This document shows positions 55,914 to 64,000 of a stretch of DNA of 64,000 nt, piece after piece. The notes under the pieces were generated by a model. The model was not told where the DNA came from, searched no databases, and saw only the letters and a list, made by a program, of their open reading frames with translations. Location of the stretch: positions 380,001 to 444,000 of the forward strand of contig CP091722.1 in NCBI GenBank assembly GCA_022009755.1. The letters are read 5' to 3'. This DNA comes from Oscillospiraceae bacterium (lineage in GTDB: Bacteria > Bacillota > Clostridia > Christensenellales > QALW01). Position 1 is the stretch's first letter; each line of letters starts with the position of its first letter. The translations under genes were made by a program, and so were the position numbers.

Positions 55914-56480
55914 ATGGCACAGGAACTGAAAACAATCGAAAAGAACACAGCGGATAAAATGGGGAAAACCATTTCGGCGCTTAAAGAGAGACTGGCAACG
56001 GTGCGTGCGGGCAGAGCAAATCCACAGGTGCTTGATAAGCTTACGGTTGAGTATTACGGAGTGCAGACTCCGATAAATCAGGTGGGCAGTATTTCGGTTC
56101 CTGAGCCGCGCATGCTGCTTATTTCCGTTTGGGATTCCTCGGTGCTCAAGGAAGTGGAGAAGGCAATTCTTAAGTCGGACCTTGGCCTAAACCCCACAAA
56201 CGACGGCAAATGCATACGCCTTGTATTCCCGGAGCTTAACGAGGAGCGCCGCAAGGAGCTTGTAAAGCAGATTAAAAAATACGGTGAGGACAGCAAGATC
56301 GTAATACGCAATCTCAGAAGAGAGGCAAACGATGCTGCAAAAAAGCTTAAGAAAGATAACACCATTACGGAAGACGAGCTTAAGAAGAACGAAGAAAACA
56401 TTCAGAAGCTGACGGATACGCATATCAAAGAGATTGATACCGTTTGTGCTGCCAAAGAAAAGGATATAATGGAAGTTTAA
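55914..56480 (+). CDS. frr: ribosome recycling factor
   Basis: Splits post-termination ribosomes together with EF-G. The conserved LATVRAGRANPQVLDKLTVEYYG in pieces, PINQVGSISVPEPRMLLI in pieces, LRLVFPELNEERRKELVK-like stretch and KKYGEDSKIVIRNLRREAND in pieces span the whole family. Length 188 residues is normal. ATG 55914 follows AAGGGAG. uppS begins 3 bases after its stop. Confidence 0.97.
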   Translation: MAQELKTIEKNTADKMGKTISALKERLATVRAGRANPQVLDKLTVEYYGVQTPINQVGSISVPEPRMLLISVWDSSVLKEVEKAILKSDLGLNPTNDGKCIRLVFPELNEERRKELVKQIKKYGEDSKIVIRNLRREANDAAKKLKKDNTITEDELKKNEENIQKLTDTHIKEIDTVCAAKEKDIMEV

Positions 56481-56483
56481 TGC

Positions 56484-57205
56484 ATGAACAACGAAGCTGA
56501 TATAAGATCCGCCCTGCCGCGCCATATAGGCCTGATTATGGACGGTAACGGCAGATGGGCCGCAGCAAAAGGAAAGGCGCGTTCCTACGGTCATCGTGCC
56601 GGCGTTAGCGCACTGAGAAGCATTATCAGCCACTGCGGCGATCTCGGAATTGAATATGTAACCGTTTATGCTTTTTCCACCGAGAATTTCAAGCGAAGCT
56701 CGGATGAGGTGGGAACGCTTATGGCGCTGCTTTCGGATTTCTTACAAACGATCTTGATTTTATAATCGGAAAAAATGTAAGGCTCAGGGCCATCGGCGAA
56801 ACGGAGCGCTTTTCCGCAATGCTTGCAAAGCAGATACGCAGAGCGGAGGAAAGAAGCAAAGACTGCACCAAAATGACCCTTAACATTGCCCTTGCATACG
56901 GCTCAAGGGCGGAACTTGTGCGGGCTGCGCGCATATTGGCGCAACAGGCGGTAAACGGCGAGATAAAGCCGGAGGATATAACGCAGGAAATGCTTGCCGA
57001 ACAGCTTTATACGGGCGGTGAGCCGGACCCGGATCTGATAATCAGAACAAGCGGGGAGATGCGCTTATCCAATTTTATGCTTTATCAGGCGGCGTATTCC
57101 GAACTTTATTTTACGCCGGTTTTGTGGCCGGATTTTACTCCGGAGGAGCTGGACAAGGCAATAGAAGATTACAGAGGGCGCACCAGGCGCTTCGGAGGTG
57201 TTTGA
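56484..57205 (+). CDS. uppS: isoprenyl (undecaprenyl diphosphate) synthase (one frameshift)
   Basis: Builds the C55 lipid carrier for wall synthesis from isoprenyl diphosphates. The active-site block is HIGLIMDGNGRWAAAKG, then GHRAGVSALR and YAFSTENFKRS. The frame stops at 56765, but one added T in the T run at 56737-56739 gives SDFLTNDLDFIIGKNVRLRAIG and the remaining family blocks LNIALAYGSRAELV and PDLIIRTSGEMRLSNFMLYQAAYSELYFT in pieces. Repaired length about 240 residues. Its stop overlaps the cdsA start. Confidence 0.95.
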
Positions 57206-58028
57206 TGTCCGGAATTAAAATCGGAACGGCGCGTATTCTTACAGGCATTGGGTATGTGCTGCTTGCGGCGGCGGCGGTTTATTTCGGCGGATATGCGGCA
57301 CTTGCGATATGCTTTGTAATTGCATCCTTTGTGCTTTTTGACGCAGTGGAGGCACTGCGAAAAGCGGGTATTCGTCCTTTAAGAATAACTGCGTATATTA
57401 CCGCAGTTGCCGCTTTGCCGATGTATCTTATAAAGGGCTTGGGCGGCGTATTTGTATTTTTGCAATAAGCGTTATAATTACGCTGTGCATTGCGGTGTTT
57501 TCCAAGCAGCGTTCTTTTCGGGATATTGTATTCACGCTCTTTCTGTATATGTATCCCATTTTGCCTTCGCTGATGTTTGTATTCATCCCGGCTTACCGCG
57601 TTCAGGAAAATAACCGTATTTTTTTGCTGATGATGTTTCTTCTGCCTTCGGCCTGCGATGTTTTTGCGCTGCTGTTCGGAATGGCGTGGGGAAAGAGAAA
57701 GCTGTGCCCTGCGATCAGCCCCAAAAAAACCGTTGCGGGCTGTATAGGCTCCTTTGTGGGGGGCACGCTTGCCGGGCTTGCTTCGGGGATAATCATCAAC
57801 GCATGCTTTACGGATATAATACCATTATATCACTATGTTCTGCTGGGCTTTGCGTCAGGGTTCTTTTCGCAGGTGGGAGATCTGTCTGCAAGTATGCTTA
57901 AGAGGTTCTGCGGCATAAAGGATTTCGGGAAGTATCTGCCCGGACACGGCGGAATGCTCGACCGTTTTGACAGCGCCATAGTGGTGGCGGTTTGGATATT
58001 CTTTTATATGGAAATAATACTTGGATAA
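57205..58028 (+). CDS. cdsA: phosphatidate cytidylyltransferase (one frameshift)
   Basis: Makes CDP-diacylglycerol for phospholipid synthesis. About eight membrane helices are encoded, with the C-terminal family signature in SQVGDLSASMLKRFCGIKDFGKYLPGHGGMLDRFDS in pieces (GDLSAS...KDFG..LPGHGG.LDR.DS). The frame stops at 57468 in TTTTTGCAATAA; one added T in the T run gives VFFAISVIITLCIAVFSKQRS, joining the halves. Repaired length about 275 residues. ATG 57205 follows GGAGG and overlaps the uppS TGA. Confidence 0.94.
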
Positions 58029-58062
58029 GAAAGTGCCCGCAGGCAAGGCATATCGGGGATAG

Positions 58063-59208
58063 ATGATGAATATTTCTTTACTGGGAAGTACGGGGTCAAT
58101 AGGCACGCAGTGTCTGAGCGTAGTGGATATGTTCCCGGACAGATACAGCGTATTTGCCCTTGCTGCCGGAAGCAATGCGTGCGTTTTTCAGCAGCAGCTT
58201 GATAAATATCGTCCGCGTTTTGCCGCTATGTCAGATGCAGCTGCGGCAAAGAATATACGGGTTCCGCAGGGCTGCACATTTCTTACGGGTGCTGACGGAG
58301 TACGGGAACTTGCTGCGCTGAAGCAGGCGGACACGGTTGTGGTTGCAATTGTAGGTATAGCCGGGCTGGATGCAGCATATCAGGCGGCTTGCGCCGGGAA
58401 AAGGGTGGCGCTTGCCAATAAAGAGGCCCTTGTTACGGGCGGCAAGCTTATTAACGATGCGGCCCAAAAAAGCGGCGCCGTAATCCTGCCTGTGGACAGC
58501 GAACACAGCGCGATATTTCAGTGTCTTCATGGACAATACGAAAAAAGCGTCAGCCGACTGATTTTAACGGCATCCGGCGGTGCGTTCAGAGATTATACGG
58601 AGCAGATGCTGGAAAATGCCACGCCTGAGGAGGCGCTTTGTCATCCGAACTGGAGCATGGGCGAGAAGATCACTGTTGACTGCGCCACAATGATGAACAA
58701 GGGGCTGGAAGTGATTGAGGCGCACTGGCTTTTCGGCTTGCCTGCGGACAGGATAGATGTCGTGGTGCACAGGCAAAGCGTGATTCACTCCATGGTGGAG
58801 TTTTGCGACGGCGCCGTTATGGCTCAGCTCGGCTGCCCGGATATGCGCCTGCCTATTGCCTATGCGCTGTCCTACCCGGAACGGCTCAATCTGCCGATAA
58901 GACATCTTGACTTTGGCCAAGCCTTCGGAATGACTTTTGAGCCGCCCGACAAAAAAAGATTTCCCTGTCTGGAGCTGGCATATGAGGCTCTGCGCAGCGG
59001 GGGTGCGATGCCGGCGGTGCTTAATGCCGCAAACGAAGAGGCTGTAAAGGCTTTTTTGAGCAAAAAGATCGGTTTTAACGATATAGCGCGAATGGTGGAA
59101 TATGCCTTGAAAACGGAGAATGCTGCCGCGCCCTCCGATATTGAGGAAATACATACCGTTGATAAATGCGTGCGCGAAAAAATCAGGCGTAATTTTAAGC
59201 TTTTATGA
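58063..59208 (+). CDS. dxr: 1-deoxy-D-xylulose 5-phosphate reductoisomerase
   Basis: The second step of the MEP pathway. The NADPH loop LLGSTGSIGTQ is at the N-terminus; LANKEALVTGGKLI, LPVDSEHSAIFQCL, LTASGGAFR, HPNWSMGEKITVDCATMMNKGLEVIEAHWLF in pieces, and DVVVHRQSVIHSMVEF follow, all catalytic or metal-binding blocks. Length 381 residues. Either ATG at 58063 or 58066 may be used. It supplies isoprenoid precursors for uppS together with ispG downstream. Confidence 0.97.
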   Translation: MMNISLLGSTGSIGTQCLSVVDMFPDRYSVFALAAGSNACVFQQQLDKYRPRFAAMSDAAAAKNIRVPQGCTFLTGADGVRELAALKQADTVVVAIVGIAGLDAAYQAACAGKRVALANKEALVTGGKLINDAAQKSGAVILPVDSEHSAIFQCLHGQYEKSVSRLILTASGGAFRDYTEQMLENATPEEALCHPNWSMGEKITVDCATMMNKGLEVIEAHWLFGLPADRIDVVVHRQSVIHSMVEFCDGAVMAQLGCPDMRLPIAYALSYPERLNLPIRHLDFGQAFGMTFEPPDKKRFPCLELAYEALRSGGAMPAVLNAANEEAVKAFLSKKIGFNDIARMVEYALKTENAAAPSDIEEIHTVDKCVREKIRRNFKLL

Positions 59209-59332
59209 TAAACGACGGTTATACGGTGTATAATTGCTTTGGGCATAGACTATGCGGCTGCTGTTCGGCCGATGCCGATTGCCGTCTTTAATGGGTATTT
59301 AAGGAGAGAACACCGAAAGGTCAGGTTTTTCA

Positions 59333-60646
59333 ATGGCGAGTATTCTTTTTTATGTTATTGCACTGCTTATATTGGCGCTGCTGATCGTTGTGCATGAGTT
59401 CGGGCATTATATTACGGGCCGCCTGCTCGGATTCAAGGTATTGGAATTTGCAGTGGGCTTCGGGCCGAAGCTTATCAAATGGGAGCGCAAGGGCATCAAG
59501 TATTCCGTGCGCGCAATTCCGTTGGGCGGTTTTTGCTCCTTTGCCGGGGAGGATCAGGACAGCAAGGATGAACCGGGCGCCATGAACAATATGCCGTGGT
59601 ATAAGCGCCTTATAGTGCTGTTTTCCGGCGCCGGATTCAATATTCTGTTTGCAGTGCTTATAGGCATAATCCTTTTCTGGTGTGCCGGTTACAGCACCGC
59701 CACCATAGCTTCCGTGGAAGCAGGTACGCCCATAGCGGCAACCGAGGCAGCGGCGGGGGACAGAATAACGGCCGTTAACGGAATAAAGGTGACCACTGCC
59801 GACAGCCTTTCTCAAATGCTGTCGCAGGCTTCCGAGCAGGGACATGTGAACCTTACACTTGAGCGTGACGGCAACAGCTTCGATGTCGATACTGCATATT
59901 ACCGCGATTACAGATATTATGCCAGAGTTGAATTTGAGGTACGCAAGGACGGTATACGAGTATATTCCGTTGGCGATGATTCTGCCTTTACAAGCCTTAA
60001 AAAGGGCGATGTTGTTGTGAGCGCCTGCGGAGAGAGCATAAACAGTGCGGCGCAGCTGTATGATATTATTTCAAGCTGCGGTAAGGAAGGAAAGGATTTG
60101 CAGCTTACGCTTGAAAGAAACGGCGAGTGCTTTACTGTATCGGGCGCGGTAGTGAAGGAGCCGTTTGAGCGCATTGGCGTTACGCTTAACTACGGCTATG
60201 CTCCGATGCCGTTTGGCAAGGCGGTGATATCCTCCCTGAAGGCGGGCTGGGAGCTTTGCGGTCAGATATTATCCTTTATCGGAAAGCTGTTCACGGGGCA
60301 GGCTGATCTGAGCATGGTAACGGGCCCGGTAACAACAATAGGTACCATGGGGGACCTTGTGGGACAAAGCGCGCAAAGCAGCGCATTTTCCGCTTTTGTT
60401 ATGGTGCTTAATCTGATTTGGGCTATCAGCCTGAATCTTGCGGTATTTAATCTGCTGCCCATTCCGGCTTTGGACGGGGCAAGAATGGTGTTTGTGCTGA
60501 TAGAGGCCATTTTCCGCAAGCCTGTAAAACGCGAGGTGGAGGGGGCAATACACTCCATAGGCTTTATTGTGCTGATATTGCTGGTGGTGGCGCTGGAGAT
60601 ATCAAAAATATTTACCGGTGTCGGAGGTACGCCGACATGGCTTTAA
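59333..60646 (+). CDS. rseP: RseP/RasP-type site-2 protease with two PDZ regions
   Basis: A membrane metalloprotease that cleaves anti-sigma factors and leftover signal peptides. Zinc motif HEFGH is at about residue 21, and the distal ligand is in NLLPIPALDGARM. Between them are two PDZ-like regions: ASVEAGTPIAATEAAAGDRI...VNGIKV (about 125-185) and AFTSLKKGDVVVSACGESI (about 215-265). Length 437 residues. The order dxr-rseP-ispG is standard in Clostridia. The ispG start lies inside its last codons. Confidence 0.95.
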   Translation: MASILFYVIALLILALLIVVHEFGHYITGRLLGFKVLEFAVGFGPKLIKWERKGIKYSVRAIPLGGFCSFAGEDQDSKDEPGAMNNMPWYKRLIVLFSGAGFNILFAVLIGIILFWCAGYSTATIASVEAGTPIAATEAAAGDRITAVNGIKVTTADSLSQMLSQASEQGHVNLTLERDGNSFDVDTAYYRDYRYYARVEFEVRKDGIRVYSVGDDSAFTSLKKGDVVVSACGESINSAAQLYDIISSCGKEGKDLQLTLERNGECFTVSGAVVKEPFERIGVTLNYGYAPMPFGKAVISSLKAGWELCGQILSFIGKLFTGQADLSMVTGPVTTIGTMGDLVGQSAQSSAFSAFVMVLNLIWAISLNLAVFNLLPIPALDGARMVFVLIEAIFRKPVKREVEGAIHSIGFIVLILLVVALEISKIFTGVGGTPTWL

Positions 60647-61797
60647 CAAATGAAGATGCACATCAGAACGGCGCCTTTGCCGATGATTCCGACGGTCTTT
60701 TGCCTGATGAACACCCGCGCCGACCAAGCAGGTGCGTCGATATAGGAAAGCTTCAGATAGGCGGACAGAATAAAATAGCGGTACAGTCCATGACTAATAC
60801 ACGCACAGAGGATGTTGACGCTACGGCAGAGCAGATAAAGCGTCTGGAGGAGGCCGGATGCGATATAGTACGCGCATCGGTGTATTCCATGCCGTGCGCA
60901 CAGGCTATAAGCAGAATAAAGGAGAAAATAAGCCTCCCGTTTGTAGCGGATGTACACTTTGATCATAGGCTTGCCATTGCAGCGGCGGAGAACGGCGCGG
61001 ACAAGCTTCGTATAAACCCCGGCAATATCACAAAGCCGGAGTATGTTTCCATGGTTGTGGACTGTGCAAAGCAGCATAATATTCCCATTCGCATCGGGGT
61101 CAATGCAGGCAGCCTGAACAAAGATATAAAAGCGCGCTTCGGTAACGGCCCCCGCGCTTTGGTGGAATCCGCAATGCAGAATGTATCTATGCTGGAAAAA
61201 CGCGGGTTTTACAATACGGTAATTTCGGTAAAGGCAAGCTCCGTGCCGGTTATGGTGCGCAGCTATGAATTGCTTGCGCGGCTTTGCGATTATCCTTTGC
61301 ATCTGGGGGTGACGGAAGCCGGTGATATATACGACGGCGCCGTAAAAAATGCAGCCGGGTTGGGCGCGCTTCTGCTGGAAGGGATAGGCGATACAATAAG
61401 GGTGTCCCTTACCGGGGATCCTGTGGCCGAAGTTCATGCGGCGCATGATATACTGCGTGCATTGGGTATGTATAAGGGCGGAGTTGAAATCATTTCCTGC
61501 CCGACCTGCGGCCGCACCCGAGTGGCACTTGAGAGCGTTGTAAGGAGAGTCAAGGAAGAAACTCGCAGCATACGCTGCCCGCTTAAGGTGGCGGTTATGG
61601 GCTGCGCAGTAAACGGGCCCGGAGAGGCTTCCGATGCGGATATAGGCATTGCCTGCGGTGAGGGCAAGGGCGTGCTTTTTGTAAAGGGCAGGGTTATATG
61701 TGCGCTGCCGGAGGAAAAGCTGGCAGAGGAGCTTATAAAAAGAATACATCAGGCCTCCTTGTTGCAGGATAACGGAGAAAATCAACAAAAGCATTAA
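60637..61797 (+). CDS. ispG: 4-hydroxy-3-methylbut-2-enyl diphosphate synthase
   Basis: The 4Fe-4S enzyme of the sixth MEP step. The conserved VQSMTNTRTEDVDATAEQI, GADKLRINPGNI and VTEAGDIYDG blocks are present, and cluster cysteines are in ISCPTCGRTRVALE and VMGCAVNGPGEASDADIG. An N-terminal extension of about 30 residues is unusual. GGAGG precedes the ATG, which overlaps rseP by 10 bases. Length 386 residues. Confidence 0.96.
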   Translation: MALTNEDAHQNGAFADDSDGLLPDEHPRRPSRCVDIGKLQIGGQNKIAVQSMTNTRTEDVDATAEQIKRLEEAGCDIVRASVYSMPCAQAISRIKEKISLPFVADVHFDHRLAIAAAENGADKLRINPGNITKPEYVSMVVDCAKQHNIPIRIGVNAGSLNKDIKARFGNGPRALVESAMQNVSMLEKRGFYNTVISVKASSVPVMVRSYELLARLCDYPLHLGVTEAGDIYDGAVKNAAGLGALLLEGIGDTIRVSLTGDPVAEVHAAHDILRALGMYKGGVEIISCPTCGRTRVALESVVRRVKEETRSIRCPLKVAVMGCAVNGPGEASDADIGIACGEGKGVLFVKGRVICALPEEKLAEELIKRIHQASLLQDNGENQQKH

Positions 61798-61815
61798 AGC
61801 AGCGAAAGATAAATT

Positions 61816-64000
61816 ATGGCAGAAATCGTACTTAAAAATACAGACAATGTGTTTGCAAAACGCGTATATGAATATTGCGGTGAGGACATAGGCGACCTTT
61901 TGACGCTGCTTTGCGTAGAGGTTAGCAGTGAAAAACACAGTATGAATGCTGTGTTTTTTTCCACGCGAGTTATTGAGCAAAGAGAGCTTTCGGTTATTGA
62001 GCACGCAGTAACCAGAGCGGCCGGCGGCCTTGACATAACATGCGAGGTGCATTTTGATATAGTACACCCCTTTGATGTTAAAGACGGTGTAATGCTTTAT
62101 ATGCGCAAGGAACGCCCTATTTATGCTCTTGCCCTTTCCGCTGCACAGTGGAGGGTTGAGGAAGCGGCGGTGCGCATAAATGCGCAATCAGGTAAAAGAC
62201 TTGATAAAAAAGAAGTGGAGAGCTATATACGCAGCTGCATAAAGCGCATATTTTCGGTTGATTTCAGGGTGGAAATGACGGCACAGGAGGATGCCGGGCC
62301 GGTAACTCAGGAAGAATATGAACGCACAAGGGAAGAATTGAGCCGCAGGATTATACTTAAAAACGCATCAGGCTCAGTGCAGGAGCCTGATGAAGCCCTT
62401 GTGCCGCCGCCGGGGGACGAATATGCTCCGCAGGACGGAGAGCCCGTGCAGGATGCTTTAGGCGCGGACGCAAATACACAGGAAAAGCACGGAAAACCGG
62501 CTTATAACAGTGATAATAAAAAGGCGGCCGACCAAAAGGGCAGCAGGGAGCAGGATAATTCCTCCCGCCGTCAGCGCATGAACCCGGACAGAATATACGG
62601 GCCGGACATTAAGGATAAGCAGACTCCCATAAACGAGCTTAACGAGTTTTCCGGCAGAGTATGCGTTGAGGGTGAAGTGCTGGCAGTGGAGAGCAAGGCG
62701 CTTCGCAACGGTGAAAAAACAATACTTACCGTTGACATAACGGATTATACCGGTTCGGTACGCTGCAAGCTTTTTGTAAAGAATGAGCTGGTGGAGGAAA
62801 TATGTGAAAATGTCCGTCAAGGTGTAAGGATAGTGGTGGGCGGAGACTACACCATTGATTCCTTTGCGCGGGAGCATGTGGTAATGGTTCGCAGTATCGC
62901 TAAAAGCAGCGTACGGATCATAGAGGAGGATACTGCGCCCGTAAAGAGAGTGGAGCTGCATCTTCATACCAGGCTGAGCGAGATGGACAGCGTCGTAAAC
63001 CCGTCGGAGCTTGTAAAGCTGCTTAAGGCCTACGGTCACGACTGCGTTGCCATAACCGATCACGGAGTTGTGCAGGCCTATCCCGACATGGAGGCAGCCA
63101 TTGCCAAGCAAAAGCTGAATATCAAGCTGCTGTTCGGACTTGAGGGGTACTTATTTGACGATAAGGTGCCCATGCTGAGCATAGACGACACGCCTCTTTC
63201 GGAGCCGGAATATGTGGTGTTTGACCTTGAAACAACGGGACTGGATTCACAAAGCGACAGAATAATTGAAATAGCCGCCGTAAAGGTAAAAGACGGCGAG
63301 GTCGTGGGCAGATTTTCCACTTTTGTGGATCCGGAACGGAATATATCCGATAAAATTGTCCGGCTTACCGGCATTACAAATTCCATGGTAGCGGGAGCAC
63401 CCGATCAAAAAACGGCCGTTTCCTCTTTTCTTGATTTTGCACGCGGCAGCATACTTGTGGCGCATAACGCAGCCTTTGATACTTCCTTTATACGCTATGC
63501 CTGCAATAAATTCGGGTTTGAATACGGCTTTGCGGCACTGGATACGCTGGCGCTTTCAAGGCTGCTTTACCCGGAGCTTAAGGCGCATAAGCTTGATAAG
63601 GTGTGCGAGCACCTGCATGTGTTATTGGACGGGCATCACCGCGCAATAAATGATGCGGAGGCAACGGCCGGAATAATGCTTAAATGTTTGCCGAGCTTGA
63701 AAAACGCGGTATTACTACTTCGGAGCAGATGAATACTGCTGCGGGAAGCATAGCAACGGGCGAAACCTATCATATCATAATTTTTGCAAAGAACAAGCAG
63801 GGGCTGTTCAACCTTTATAAATTGGTAAGCGAGTCGCACTTAAACTATTTCAAGCGGCGTCCGCGGATACCGCGCAGCCTGCTGAATAAGCTCAGAGACG
63901 GCCTAATTCTGGGCAGCGCCTGCGAGGCGGGGGAGCTGTACAGGGCTATTGTAAACCGCGAAAGCGACGAGCATATAAGACGCATAGCGGAATTCTATGA
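61816..64000 (+). CDS. polC: DNA polymerase III PolC, N-terminal part (one frameshift; truncated by window edge)
   Basis: The Gram-positive replicative polymerase. The first 230 residues are variable, with an acidic, low-complexity linker. The OB fold follows (VCVEGEVLAVESKAL...YTGSVRCKLF), then the PHP domain (VELHLHTRLSEMDSVVNPSELV in pieces; HDCVAITDHGVVQA), interrupted by the inserted DnaQ-type proofreading exonuclease (YVVFDLETTGLDSQSDRIIEIAAV in pieces; LVAHNAAFDTSFI; HHRAINDAEAT). The frame stops at 63732; one added A in the A run at 63682-63684 restores LKMFAELEKRGITTSEQMN to the window end, where PHP sequence continues. The polymerase core lies beyond the edge. Confidence 0.95.

Noticed and set aside
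1..64000. CRISPR arrays, insertion sequences, prophage or integrase-linked attachment sites
   Set aside because: No spaced direct repeats, transposase, integrase or terminal inverted repeats were seen, including next to the tRNA genes.

Overview
The window looks like a chromosome segment of an endospore-forming, anaerobic, Gram-positive Clostridia bacterium, probably uncultured and assembled from a metagenome. The evidence is a complete spoIIIAA-AH operon, a SpoIVFA/SpoIVFB pair, GerW, SleB-like and SpoVB-like proteins, the CggR glycolytic operon, the MEP isoprenoid route, PolC, a sortase-type surface protein, and gene orders typical of Clostridia (scpA-scpB-DUF2953-gerW-dacF-rluB; rpmB-yloU-yloV; rpsB-tsf-pyrH-frr-uppS-cdsA-dxr-rseP-ispG-polC). 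GC content appears moderate by eye. I see no CRISPR array, insertion sequence, prophage or plasmid gene.

Layout. 0-9 kb: a truncated gdhA, a folate importer (folT) under a tetrahydrofolate riboswitch, a SpoVB-like flippase, an iron-type alcohol dehydrogenase, a LysM protein, a MATE exporter with a lipoprotein, mnmA and an acyl-CoA thioesterase. 9-16 kb: a large polytopic membrane protein, a SleB-like cortex hydrolase, an amidohydrolase and a beta-propeller lipoprotein. 16-22 kb: an accessory block with two large secreted surface proteins behind a strong promoter. 22-24.7 kb: proC, three tRNA genes, an unidentified structured RNA, and pyrR behind a leader-peptide attenuator. 24.8-32 kb: lysA, a site-2 protease, chromosome segregation (scpAB), sporulation and cell-wall genes, rluB and a radical SAM enzyme. 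32-37.7 kb: cggR-pgk-tpiA-gpmI, then hpf. 37.8-42.8 kb: the spoIIIA operon. 42.9-51.3 kb: rpmB (divergent), asp23-like/fakA-like genes, spoIVFA/FB, two radical-SAM-associated genes and rng. 51.3-53 kb: a two-gene ABC importer on the minus strand. 53.3-64 kb: translation, membrane-lipid, isoprenoid and replication genes ending inside polC.

How the genes fit together. The spoIIIA products build the channel between mother cell and forespore. SpoIVFA/FB control the mother-cell sigma-K checkpoint, and SleB-like, GerW and SpoVB-like proteins serve cortex and germination. dxr and ispG feed uppS, and cdsA and rseP sit between them, so the last 8 kb ties lipid-carrier and phospholipid synthesis to ribosome production.

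Caution on quality. I count 22 apparent frameshifts in 18 genes, several of them normally essential (polC, pyrH, tsf, uppS, cdsA, tpiA). Most can be repaired by changing the length of an A, T, G or C run by one or two bases. I read these as sequencing or assembly indels and give the full gene spans, with each break described. One surface gene also has an in-frame stop, which an indel cannot explain.
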